Shown: positions 1 through 6,519 of the stretch, one piece after another
Layout: every line of letters starts with the position of its first letter
How positions within the stretch are numbered: the first letter of the stretch is position 1
Program-made: the position numbers and the translations under genes
Assembly: GCA_046757205.1 (NCBI GenBank)
Contig: JBHHXR010000137.1
Span: forward strand, 1-9,181
Direction: 5' to 3'
Origin: JBHHXR01 sp046757205
GTDB lineage: Bacteria; Pseudomonadota; Alphaproteobacteria; Rhodobacterales; Rhodobacteraceae
DNA: 9,181 nucleotides
Notes under the pieces: generated by a model
Database searches by the model: none
What the model was told of the DNA's origin: nothing
Seen by the model: the letters and a program-made list of their open reading frames with translations, nothing else

Positions 1-1
1 G

Positions 2-550
2 AGCGGCAGCGTCAGACGGGTTTCGGCGTGGAAATGGGCTCTTGGGGGCGCGATCCTGGGAATGCTGGGGCTGTTTGCCGCCGGGCTTGGCCGGGACACC
101 AGCTATATCCCTTCGCCGCTGATCGGCAACCCGGCCCCGGCCTTCGAGATTGAGCGCCTGGATGGCGAGGGGATGATCCGGCTTTCGGATTATCGCGGCA
201 AGGCGGTCATCCTCAATTTCTGGGCATCGTGGTGTTCCGCCTGTCTGGCGGAGCATGATCTGCTGATCGCGCTCGGCAACCGGTTCGAAGGCCGCGAGGA
301 CGTCACGCTTGTCGGTATCGATTACAAGGACAGCCGCAGGGCGGCGGGCCGTTATTTCATCCGCAACGGCGCGTTCCCTTATGAATCGGGGTTTGACCCG
401 CGCGCCCGTACCGGCGTCGATTTCGGGGTCTACGGCATGCCCGAGACGTTCTTCATCGACGCCAGGGGAATTGTCGTCGCCAAGGTCATCGGCCCGCTGA
501 CGCTGGAGGCCGTGAACGAACACCTGTCATTGCTGGGGATCACATTATGA
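2..550 (+). CDS. ccmG: CcmG/DsbE thiol:disulfide oxidoreductase (5' partial)
   Basis: This is a membrane-anchored periplasmic thioredoxin-like protein of cytochrome c maturation. By family knowledge it keeps the CXXCH cysteines of apocytochrome c reduced, using electrons from CcdA/DsbD. The frame is open to the left edge with no start codon before base 62, and the hydrophobic anchor begins in that upstream stretch, so the true start lies outside the window. Counting from the ATG at 62, the family motif SPLIGNPAP is at 18-26, the active site WCSAC has cysteines C58 and C61, and the cis-proline loop YGMPETF is at 124-130 with P127. The C-terminus is of normal length. The stop overlaps the ccmH start in ATGA, which indicates translational coupling. 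The upstream neighbour is probably ccmF, by usual gene order (inference). Confidence 0.93.
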   Translation, partial: SGSVRRVSAWKWALGGAILGMLGLFAAGLGRDTSYIPSPLIGNPAPAFEIERLDGEGMIRLSDYRGKAVILNFWASWCSACLAEHDLLIALGNRFEGREDVTLVGIDYKDSRRAAGRYFIRNGAFPYESGFDPRARTGVDFGVYGMPETFFIDARGIVVAKVIGPLTLEAVNEHLSLLGITL

Positions 551-1011
551 TGAACCTGCTGCGCGTCGCCCTTGCAGCCGGCATTCTGGCTCTGTCGTCC
601 GGGGCCGGTCGGGCGGAATTGCAGGTCGAAGACCCGCTCGACACGAAGATGCGCGCGGTCGCGACCCTGCTTCGCTGTCCGGTCTGTCAAAGCGAATCGG
701 TCTACGACTCGCGCGCCACGCTTGCCGTCGAGATGAAACAGATCATTCGGGAGCAATTGGCCCAGGGCCGGACGCAAGATGAAATCATTTCGTTTTTCCG
801 CGCCCGCCATGGCGATTATGTGCTGATGGAACCGCCGCGAAGCGGCCTGCACCTGCTGATCTGGTTCCTGCCATTCGTGATGTTCGTGCTCGGTATCGTG
901 CTGTTGGTCCGGCATCTGCGCCGCACGATCGAGGCAGCACCTGAACCGGTCGCTGACGCACCGGTCACCTCTGAACTCCTCATAGCCGATCTGCAGCGGT
1001 TGCGGCCATGA
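547..1011 (+). CDS. ccmH: Cytochrome c maturation protein CcmH
   Basis: CcmH (CycL) is the periplasmic thiol-oxidoreductase subunit of the heme ligation complex. It works with CcmG to reduce the apocytochrome CXXCH motif before CcmF attaches heme. The 154 residues show a signal peptide (about 1-23, ending GRA), the signature LRCPVCQ with C44 and C47, a helical domain containing RARHGDYV at 85-92, the conserved MEPP at 94-97, and one membrane helix at about 102-123. This is the short alphaproteobacterial form without a fused CcmI domain. The ATG overlaps the ccmG stop (ATGA, 547-550); a second ATG follows directly at 550. The gene ends in another ATGA (1008-1011), whose ATG opens the N-terminal piece of ccmI. 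Confidence 0.94.
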   Translation: MMNLLRVALAAGILALSSGAGRAELQVEDPLDTKMRAVATLLRCPVCQSESVYDSRATLAVEMKQIIREQLAQGRTQDEIISFFRARHGDYVLMEPPRSGLHLLIWFLPFVMFVLGIVLLVRHLRRTIEAAPEPVADAPVTSELLIADLQRLRP

Positions 1012-1094
1012 TCCTCTGGCTAGGCGCATTTCTGATCTGTGCTCTGGCCCCTGTTGTCGCGCCATGCGGACCGGTCGCTTGGCGACGGGCTTGA
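1008..1094 (+). other. Out-of-frame N-terminal segment of ccmI
   Basis: An ATG at 1008 overlaps the ccmH stop in ATGA, exactly as ccmH overlaps ccmG. It opens a 28-codon frame beginning MILWLGAFLICALAP, which looks like the first transmembrane helix of CcmI proteins, before it runs into a TGA at 1092. The body of ccmI, with its post-helix WPLL segment, is in the +1 frame from 1039. The simplest reading is one gene starting at 1008 with a frameshift between about 1035 and 1051, where there is a run of four C (1048-1051). It could be a real mutation, a sequencing or assembly error, or, less likely, programmed slippage. Confidence 0.6.
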
Positions 1095-2379
1095 GGCCAA
1101 CGATGTTGAAACGCTCTGGAAAGAGGAAAAGGACCGGCTGGTATCCCAGGTGCGCGCGCTTGATGTGGCGCTGGCGGAAGGCAAGATCGCAGAAAAGGAA
1201 CATGCCATGGAACGAAGCCGATTGTCCGTCGCGGCCAACGACGCGCTGGATCAGCTGCGCAAGGCACGCAACGTTCTCGGCACCTCGCCGGGCGCGCGCA
1301 ATCCCCGCAGATATCCGCTGGTCGCGGCGGGGCTGGCCGCCGCGCTGCTGGTGTCGATCACCATCGCGGTTCTGACCATTGACCGGGGCACGATCATGCG
1401 CGCCGCACCACCGCTTCGGCTGGCCGGTGCAAACCCGGAACCGACGGGCGAGACCGCGCCGTCGGCGGGTCCCGTCGACATTCAGGCGATGGTTGCCGGG
1501 CTGGAAGAACGGGTCGAGACCGGTGATCCGTCGGTCGGGGAAATCCTCATGCTGGCACGCAGCTATCTGGTGCTTGATCGCGCCGACGAGGCGGTTGCGC
1601 TGTACCGGCGGGCTGTTGGCATGGAACCTGAAAACATCGAGGCGCTGATGCCGCTGGCGGTGGCAATTTTCGATCTGAGGGCCGAGGTGGAACCCGGCGA
1701 GGCGGAAGCCCTTATCGACAAGGTTCTGGCCCTCGAACCGGAGTTGCCCGACGCCATGTGGTACAAGAGTCTGCTGCTGTTGCAGCGCGGCGAGGTGGCC
1801 GGGGCCCGCGCGGTGCTGGAGCGCCTGGATGCCATCGTTCTGGATGTGCCCGAGGCCCGCGTCGCGGTTCAGCAACTGCTGAACAAGTTGAATGCGGCGC
1901 CGGATGACGGTGGCACGGATGCAAGCGGTGGCACCGCGGCGGCCCCGGACATTGCCGAAATGGTCGCCCGGCTGGAACAGCGGGTGGCCGAAGGTGACCC
2001 GTCAGAGGCCGATTTCGCCATGCTTCTGCGCAGCTACCGCGCGCTGGAACGCGTTGATGAGGCGGCAGAACTGGCACTGACGGCCAGCACCCGATTCCCC
2101 GACAACGCGGATTTCCGCATGTTGCGGCTGCGCCTTGTCATGGACATGACCGGGGCTGGCGCGCCCGACGACGAGGCGCTGTTGCAGGAGGTCGAGGCAG
2201 CACTTGCCAAAACGCCCGAGTCGAAAGAGGCCCGGTGGTATCGCGCAACGCTGATGCTGCGGCTCGACCGGCCCGACGCGGCGCGCAGCGATCTTGAATG
2301 GCTTGCCGCAAAGATCGACGCGGAAAACCCGGTCGGCGCCCGGGTTCGCGAATTGCTGGCCGAACTGGACAGCGGCTGA
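1039..2379 (+). CDS. ccmI: Cytochrome c biogenesis TPR protein CcmI (probable N-terminal frameshift)
   Basis: CcmI (CycH) is a membrane-bound apocytochrome c chaperone that hands the apoprotein to the CcmF/CcmH heme ligase. From the GTG at 1039 the frame gives 446 residues: the end of the first membrane helix (LWPLL), a cytoplasmic coiled-coil-like region at about 20-78, a second membrane helix at about 92-114, and a long periplasmic part with TPR-like helices. That part holds two copies of one module, starting at residues 148 (IQAMVAGLEERV) and 305 (IAEMVARLEQRV). They share matching internal stretches such as LARSYLVLDRADEA and LLRSYRALERVDEA. No Shine-Dalgarno precedes 1039, while an ATG coupled to ccmH at 1008 encodes a proper helix start in another frame, so 1039 is probably not the native start. 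Confidence 0.85.
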   Translation: MLWPLLSRHADRSLGDGLEANDVETLWKEEKDRLVSQVRALDVALAEGKIAEKEHAMERSRLSVAANDALDQLRKARNVLGTSPGARNPRRYPLVAAGLAAALLVSITIAVLTIDRGTIMRAAPPLRLAGANPEPTGETAPSAGPVDIQAMVAGLEERVETGDPSVGEILMLARSYLVLDRADEAVALYRRAVGMEPENIEALMPLAVAIFDLRAEVEPGEAEALIDKVLALEPELPDAMWYKSLLLLQRGEVAGARAVLERLDAIVLDVPEARVAVQQLLNKLNAAPDDGGTDASGGTAAAPDIAEMVARLEQRVAEGDPSEADFAMLLRSYRALERVDEAAELALTASTRFPDNADFRMLRLRLVMDMTGAGAPDDEALLQEVEAALAKTPESKEARWYRATLMLRLDRPDAARSDLEWLAAKIDAENPVGARVRELLAELDSG

Positions 2380-2450
2380 CGGCCGGGCGCTACGGGTGCG
2401 ACCAGCCGGGAACAGCGACGACAATTGCACCGCAACAGATGAAAGAGCCG

Positions 2451-2456
2451 AGGGAG
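2451..2456 (+). promoter_or_regulatory. Ribosome binding site of hemA
   Basis: AGGGAG lies 8 nt before the ATG at 2465. It decides the hemA start: an upstream in-frame ATG at 2294 is inside ccmI and has no such site, and the ATG at 2460 is out of frame. The 85-bp gap after ccmI shows no clear promoter or terminator, so read-through from the ccm genes is likely. Confidence 0.7.
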
Positions 2457-2464
2457 CAAATGAA

Positions 2465-3799
2465 ATGACCAGCCCGACCGGAACAACGCAAACCCCGCTC
2501 TGGCCGGGCGCAGATGCAGGGTCCGACTATTCAGACCTGATGCAGCGCTCGCTCGACACCCTTCATCAGGAAGGACGGTACCGGGTTTTTCAGGAACACA
2601 ACCGCCTGGTTGGCGATTTCCCCCATTCGGTGGCGGTCAGGGACGGGCAGAAAAGGAAAATCGTGGTCTGGTGCTCGAACGATTATCTCGGCATGGGGCA
2701 GCACCCGGATGTGCGTGATGCCATGAAACAGGCGGTCGATGATTTCGGTGCCGGGGCGGGGGGCACCCGCAACATCTCCGGCAATCACGGCCCGGTGGTG
2801 GCGCTGGAGCGCGAGCTTGCCGAATTGCATGCAAAACCGGCAGCCCTGGTGTTCGGGTGCGGGTATCTGGCCAATCTGGCGACGCTGGCCACGCTTGGCC
2901 GGTTGCTGCCCGATTGCCTGATCCTGTCGGATGAGCTGAACCACGCCTCGATGATACAAGGCATCATCGCCAGCAAGGCCGAAAAGCGGGTGTTCAGGCA
3001 TAATGATCTGGACCATTTGCGCGAGTTGCTGCGCGATCAGCCGAAAGAGCGGTGCAAGGTGATCGCCTTTGAATCGGTCTATTCGATGGATGGCGACATT
3101 GCCCCGATCGGCGATATTGCCGATATCGCGCGGGCGCATGGCGCGCTGAGCTATCTTGACGAGGTGCACGCGGTCGGCATGTACGGACCGACCGGCGCCG
3201 GCATTGCCGAGCGCGACGGAGTTGCGGACCGCATTGACATCATTCAGGGCACCCTGGCCAAGGCTTACGGCGTGATCGGCGGCTACATCGCGGCGCAGCG
3301 GCCGATGGTTGACGCCATACGCGGACATGCCAACGGGTTCATCTTCACCAGCGCGATCCCTCCCGGCGTGGCGATGGGGGCGCTGGCCTCGGTTCGTCAC
3401 TTGCGGGGCAGCACGGTTGAACGGCAGGCGCTGGCCGAGCGGGCCGATGCGTTGCGGGCCAGGCTTCGTGGGCAGCGGATACCGGTTCTGGATGCGCCCA
3501 GCCACATCGTTCCGATCATCGTCGGCGACCCGATCAAGTGCAAGGCGCTCAGCGACCGGCTGATCGACGTGTATGGCATCTATGTCCAGCCGATCAACTA
3601 CCCCACGGTTCCGCGCGGAACCGAGCGTTTGCGCGTCACCGCCTCGCCACTGCACAACGACGATCTGATGGATGACTTCGTAACCGCGCTGGCCACTTGC
3701 TGGAGGGATCTGCAATTGCCGTTTGCGCAGGGTTCCGGGCCTCTGGCAACGGCCGGGGCGGGTGCGCAGGACGCAGAATGCGTTCCAGGAAGCCGTTGA
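2465..3799 (+). CDS. hemA: 5-aminolevulinate synthase
   Basis: This PLP enzyme of the alpha-oxoamine synthase family condenses glycine and succinyl-CoA to 5-aminolevulinate, the first committed step of heme synthesis by the C4 pathway in the cytoplasm. The protein has 444 residues, somewhat longer than the usual 400 or so, because of an N-terminal tail of about 20 residues and a low-complexity C-terminal tail from about 421. Visible motifs are VWCSNDYLGMG (68-78), the succinyl-CoA contact segment GTRNISG (100-106), LNHASM (158-163), DEVHAVGMYG (232-241, cofactor binding), the Schiff-base lysine K266 in TLAKAYG, and GTERLR (385-390). The segment after NISG reads NHGPVVALE, where related enzymes usually have a histidine five residues past the glycine. 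It lies just downstream of ccmI, so heme supply is placed beside heme attachment. Confidence 0.93.
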   Translation: MTSPTGTTQTPLWPGADAGSDYSDLMQRSLDTLHQEGRYRVFQEHNRLVGDFPHSVAVRDGQKRKIVVWCSNDYLGMGQHPDVRDAMKQAVDDFGAGAGGTRNISGNHGPVVALERELAELHAKPAALVFGCGYLANLATLATLGRLLPDCLILSDELNHASMIQGIIASKAEKRVFRHNDLDHLRELLRDQPKERCKVIAFESVYSMDGDIAPIGDIADIARAHGALSYLDEVHAVGMYGPTGAGIAERDGVADRIDIIQGTLAKAYGVIGGYIAAQRPMVDAIRGHANGFIFTSAIPPGVAMGALASVRHLRGSTVERQALAERADALRARLRGQRIPVLDAPSHIVPIIVGDPIKCKALSDRLIDVYGIYVQPINYPTVPRGTERLRVTASPLHNDDLMDDFVTALATCWRDLQLPFAQGSGPLATAGAGAQDAECVPGSR

Positions 3800-4199
3800 A
3801 CGCCTGACGCACAAACCCCGCTGCGGCCTTTACGCGGGCGATTGCGCCAAGTCTGGCCGGGCCGCCGATACGCTGAGGGTCAAGGTCAGGTTGGGATAGC
3901 TCCTGCAAGATCCTGCCGCGCGAAGGCCTTGCGCGTATTGATGTACCGGACGCTACGCCGGAAATCATAAGGGCCTGCGCACCTGACGACGAGCAGGCGC
4001 TTCGCGCCATCGTCCGCCAAAGATGGGCCAGCAACCCTCCCTTGTCAAGAAACCCCAAGCTGTCCCATTGGCGTTGACGCCAGGCGCCTCATCACCCCTT
4101 GATTGACACGTTTTCGCAATAAATCCCGCGACTTACGAAGATTCCCCGCGGCGGAGGCGTATCTTCCCCACGCTGCTGCCAGCCGCTATACTGCCGCCC
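3800..4199 (+). other. 400-bp intergenic region, possible decayed ORF
   Basis: No intact gene is recognised here. On the + strand the frame at 3901-4077 is open, has normal-looking codon use and encodes a plausible charged peptide (for example ATPEIIRACAPDDEQALRAI), ending in TGA, but it has no start codon after the stop at 3874. A second open piece in the neighbouring frame covers about 3783-3893 (VERLTHKPRCGLYAG), ending in TAG. Joined by a +1 shift near 3890 they would make one reading frame, as in a frameshifted gene remnant. The opposite-strand ORF over 3636-4058 overlaps hemA and shows no family motif. No terminator with a T-run was found after hemA. An isolated TTGACA at 4103-4108 has no matching -10 box. 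Confidence 0.35.
4187..4192 (+). promoter_or_regulatory. Possible -10 box of dinB (leaderless start)
   Basis: TATACT (5 of 6 to TATAAT) ends 8 bases before the dinB ATG. Transcription would then start at or next to the ATG, giving a leaderless mRNA. This agrees with the lack of any Shine-Dalgarno close to 4200. The -35 region (about 4164-4169, TTCCCC) is poor. No alphaproteobacterial LexA box (GTTC-N7-GTTC) was seen between 4060 and 4200. Confidence 0.3.
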
Positions 4200-5453
4200 A
4201 TGGACGCCCTTTGCCGCGACTGCTGCGCCGTCGTTCCCGGCCCCGGCCGGTGCCCCGGCTGCGGCAGCCCGCGTGTGCTCGCCCATCCCGAACTCTTTGC
4301 CCTCGCCATTGCCCACATGGACTGCGACGCTTTCTACGCCTCGGTCGAGAAGCGCGACGATCCGGCCCTGCGCGACAAGCCCGTGATCATCGGCGGCGGC
4401 CGGCGCGGCGTCGTGTCCACCGCCTGCTACATCGCCCGCACCAGGGGGGTGAAGTCGGCGATGCCGATGTTCCAGGCCCTGAAACGCTGCCCCGAAGCAG
4501 TGGTGGTGAAGCCGCGGATGTCGGTCTACGCCGGGATATCGCGGCAGATCCGCGGCCTGATGAAGGAACTGACGCCGCTCGTCGAACCGCTGTCGCTGGA
4601 CGAGGCGTTTCTCGATCTGACGGGCACCCGGCGGCTGCACGGCGAGCCCCCGGCGGCGGTCATGGCGCGGCTGGTGAAGCGGATCGAGGCCGAGATCGGC
4701 GTCACCGCCTCGGTCGGCCTTTCCCACAACAAGTTCCTCGCCAAGATCGCCTCCGATCTCGACAAGCCGCGCGGCTTCTCGGTGATCGGCCGGGCCGAGA
4801 CCGCCGGGTTTCTCGAAAGCCGCCCGGTCAGCGTCATCTGGGGCGTCGGGAACCGCACCCGCGCCGCGCTGGAACGCGACGGCATCCGCACCATCGCCGA
4901 TCTCAGGACCCGGCCCCGCAAGGTTCTGGCGGAACGCTACGGCGCCATGGGCGAGCGGCTGTGGCATCTGGCGCGCGGCGCCGACCGGCGGCGGGTGTCG
5001 CCAAGCGCGCCGATGAAGAGCCTCTCCAGGGAAACCACTTTTCCCGAGGACCTGTCGGATTCCGATCTTCTGGAGGGGCACCTGTGGCGCCTGTCCGAGC
5101 AGGTCTCCGACCGCGCCAAATCGCGCGGGCTGGCGGGCCGCGTGGTAACGCTGAAACTGAAGCAGTCCGATCACCGCCAGTTGTCGCGGCGGGCCAGCCT
5201 CGCCGAACCCACACAGAGCGCCGACCGCATTTTCCGTACCGCCCTGCCGCTGCTGTCGCGCGAACTGCCCCGCGGGCCGTTCCGGCTGCTGGGTGTCGGC
5301 ATCAGCAGGATATCGGCCGACGAGCGCGCCGACACGATTCCGGATCTGCTGGACCCCTCGGACCGGAAGCGGCTTCTGGCAGAGCGCGCCACCGACACGA
5401 TCCGCGCGAAATTCGGCGCCGATTCCATCGTCCGGGGACGAAGCCTCCGGTAA
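4200..5453 (+). CDS. dinB: DNA polymerase IV (Y-family, with N-terminal zinc ribbon)
   Basis: DinB is an error-prone translesion polymerase that extends primers past damaged bases. The 417-residue product begins with an alphaproteobacterial extension carrying a probable zinc ribbon (CRDC at 5-8 and CPGC at 18-21). The palm follows: AHMDCDAFYASVE holds D41 and the steric-gate position Y46, and SLDEAF gives D134 and E135, so the metal-binding triad is complete. SVGLSHNKFLAKIASD (171-186) is the typical Y-family stretch, then comes the helix-hairpin-helix thumb region (IWGVGNRT, 213-220) and the little-finger domain from about 270. The C-terminus ends RGRSLR, with no clear QLxLF clamp motif. ATG 4200 is the first usable start in frame and includes the zinc ribbon. 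It stands alone as a transcription unit, with a promoter-like element directly after it. Confidence 0.93.
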   Translation: MDALCRDCCAVVPGPGRCPGCGSPRVLAHPELFALAIAHMDCDAFYASVEKRDDPALRDKPVIIGGGRRGVVSTACYIARTRGVKSAMPMFQALKRCPEAVVVKPRMSVYAGISRQIRGLMKELTPLVEPLSLDEAFLDLTGTRRLHGEPPAAVMARLVKRIEAEIGVTASVGLSHNKFLAKIASDLDKPRGFSVIGRAETAGFLESRPVSVIWGVGNRTRAALERDGIRTIADLRTRPRKVLAERYGAMGERLWHLARGADRRRVSPSAPMKSLSRETTFPEDLSDSDLLEGHLWRLSEQVSDRAKSRGLAGRVVTLKLKQSDHRQLSRRASLAEPTQSADRIFRTALPLLSRELPRGPFRLLGVGISRISADERADTIPDLLDPSDRKRLLAERATDTIRAKFGADSIVRGRSLR

Positions 5454-5491
5454 ACGCCGCCGGCCGGTCAGGGGGTGAGGCGATTGCGCGG

Positions 5492-5519
5492 TTGACTTTG
5501 TTGCACCGCACTATAATAT
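5492..5519 (+). promoter_or_regulatory. Promoter-like element driving a small RNA
   Basis: TTGACT (5492-5497) is a 5 of 6 match to a -35 box. TATAAT (5512-5517) is a perfect -10 box but only 14 nt away. The overlapping TAATAT (5514-5519) gives a better 16-nt spacer with 4 of 6 matches. The local A+T stretch stands out from the GC-rich surroundings. Start of transcription is expected near 5521-5527. No protein start with a ribosome site follows before the terminator at 5573. Confidence 0.55.
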
Positions 5520-5523
5520 TGTG

Positions 5524-5598
5524 GCAATGATGCGCTGCATCATTCGCCTTCGGGCGATTCCTCCCTGGACTTGGGCCGCGCCAGCCGCGGCCCTTTTT
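5524..5598 (+). ncRNA. Candidate small RNA with three stem-loops and a CCUCCC motif
   Basis: About 75 nt lie between the promoter-like element and an intrinsic terminator. The predicted structure, read from the sequence, has three hairpins. Hairpin 1 pairs AATGATG (5526-5532) with CATCATT (5538-5544). Hairpin 2 pairs TCGCC (5544-5548) with GGCGA (5553-5557) around a TTCG loop, the very stable C(UUCG)G tetraloop. Hairpin 3 is the terminator (5573-5593). The unpaired linker 5558-5572 contains CCTCCC (5560-5565), complementary to a Shine-Dalgarno sequence. Alphaproteobacterial riboregulators such as the CcsR and alpha-r14 groups expose similar C-rich anti-Shine-Dalgarno motifs, but I cannot assign this one to a family. 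Alternatively it is only the 3' end of dinB mRNA. The exact 5' end is inferred. Confidence 0.5.
5573..5598 (+). terminator. Rho-independent terminator
   Basis: GGGCCGCG (5573-5580), loop CCAGC, then CGCGGCCC (5586-5593) form a perfect 8-bp GC stem followed by five T. It points to the + strand only, since the other strand has no T-run after the stem. It ends the candidate small RNA and any dinB read-through, one base before the stop codon of the converging gene. Confidence 0.85.
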
Positions 5599-6465
5599 CT
5601 ATTCCGCAGCCAGTGGCATCGCGCCAGAAGATCTGTTCAGTCCCGCAAGCGCCGAAATAACGCCCGCCAGCCGCCGCTTGACCCCGTTGAATTCCGGGGT
5701 CTTCAGCATCGTCCGTTCGTCCATGTAGAGCGAGCGGTCGATCTCTATCTGGATCGCGTTCACGCCGTGCGACGGCCGTCCGTAGTGCTGGGTGATGTAG
5801 CCGCCGGCGAACGGCGTGTTACGCACAACCGTGAACCCGGCGGCCACGAAGGCCTCGGCGGTCGCCTCGGTGATCCAGCGCTCGCAGGCGGCGCCAAACC
5901 GGTCGCCGAGAATGATGTCGGGATGGCTTCTGGCAATGGACGGCGCCTGAGCGAGCGCCTCGTGCGGCATCGAGTGGCAATCGAACAGGATGACCAGCCC
6001 GTGCCGCTTGTTCTGGGCATCGATCAGTTGGCGGAGCTGCCGGTGGTACGGCCGGTATCCGAGCCGCAGCCGCCGATCCGCCTCGTATCTCGATATCTTG
6101 CGGTCTGAAATCGATTTGCCGTCGCCGACCACGCGCGGAATCACTCCCAGTCCCGCCGCGATCCGCGGGTTCACGCCCTTCTTCGGCGCGCCCGCCACAA
6201 GAGAGGGGTCAAGCTCGTCCTCCGACCGGTTCAGATCGACATAGGCGCGCGGAAGGCGCGCCGACAGCACCGGAGCCCCGTACTGAACGGCCGAAGCGAA
6301 AAGCTCGTCCACATAGGCGTCCTCGGAGGATCGTATCGCCTTGGGATCCAGACGCGATCTTTCGAGAAAATAGGACGGATACTCGGCGCCGCTATGCGGC
6401 GAATTGAAGACGACGCAGGAAGTCATATCCTCCGGTTCTTCCAGTTTGTACGCCCGGTTTCGCAT
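5599..6465 (-). CDS. N-formylglutamate amidohydrolase family protein
   Basis: This 288-residue protein belongs to the N-formylglutamate amidohydrolase (FGase, HutG-like) family, zinc-dependent enzymes that hydrolyse N-formyl-L-glutamate to glutamate and formate, classically at the end of histidine degradation. Visible motifs are NSPHSG (21-26), with the early metal-ligand type histidine, the RAYVDLNR segment (73-80), FDCHSMP (161-167), PFAGGYIT (218-225) and QIEIDR (239-244). No other hut gene is present, so the true substrate is uncertain, and many stand-alone members are of unknown specificity. The start at 6465 is preceded by purine-rich AAGGGACGACAAGG; an internal ATG (M14) just before the SPHSG region is possible. 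The stop abuts the terminator of the opposite strand. A likely promoter lies at 6492-6519. Confidence 0.88.
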   Translation of the reverse strand: MRNRAYKLEEPEDMTSCVVFNSPHSGAEYPSYFLERSRLDPKAIRSSEDAYVDELFASAVQYGAPVLSARLPRAYVDLNRSEDELDPSLVAGAPKKGVNPRIAAGLGVIPRVVGDGKSISDRKISRYEADRRLRLGYRPYHRQLRQLIDAQNKRHGLVILFDCHSMPHEALAQAPSIARSHPDIILGDRFGAACERWITEATAEAFVAAGFTVVRNTPFAGGYITQHYGRPSHGVNAIQIEIDRSLYMDERTMLKTPEFNGVKRRLAGVISALAGLNRSSGAMPLAAE

Positions 6466-6491
6466 CGCCTTGTCGTCCCTTCCGCACCGCG

Positions 6492-6519
6492 ACTATACAG
6501 CCCCGAAGGGCCCGGTAAA
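6492..6519 (-). promoter_or_regulatory. Probable promoter of the FGase gene
   Basis: Read on the - strand, TTTACC (6519-6514), a 16-nt spacer and TATAGT (6497-6492) make a plausible sigma-70 promoter. It would start transcription near 6485, about 20 nt before the ATG at 6465. It is back to back with the tRNA promoter and overlaps the inverted repeats. Confidence 0.4.

Noticed and set aside
430..1875. 481-residue ORF on the - strand
   Set aside because: It lies antisense to ccmG, ccmH and ccmI, has no family motif, and its composition (rich in R, Q, H, A) is typical of an antisense shadow in GC-rich DNA.
2531..3814. 427-residue ORF on the - strand over hemA
   Set aside because: It is the mirror of hemA codons; hemA has all ALAS motifs, and the antisense product matches nothing recognisable.
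4069..4082. TGGCG-TTGA-CGCCA hairpin after hemA
   Set aside because: Only a 5-bp stem (6 bp with a two-base loop) and no T-run, so not supported as the hemA terminator.
4103..4108. Perfect TTGACA -35 box before dinB
   Set aside because: No -10-like hexamer stands 15-19 nt downstream, and it is about 90 bp from the start.
4103..5530. 475-residue ORF on the + strand over dinB
   Set aside because: Arg/Pro-rich frame overlapping dinB in another frame; dinB carries the full Y-family motif set.
5521..6108. 195-residue ORF on the + strand starting in the small RNA
   Set aside because: It reads through the terminator and antisense to the FGase gene; no ribosome site and no family motif.
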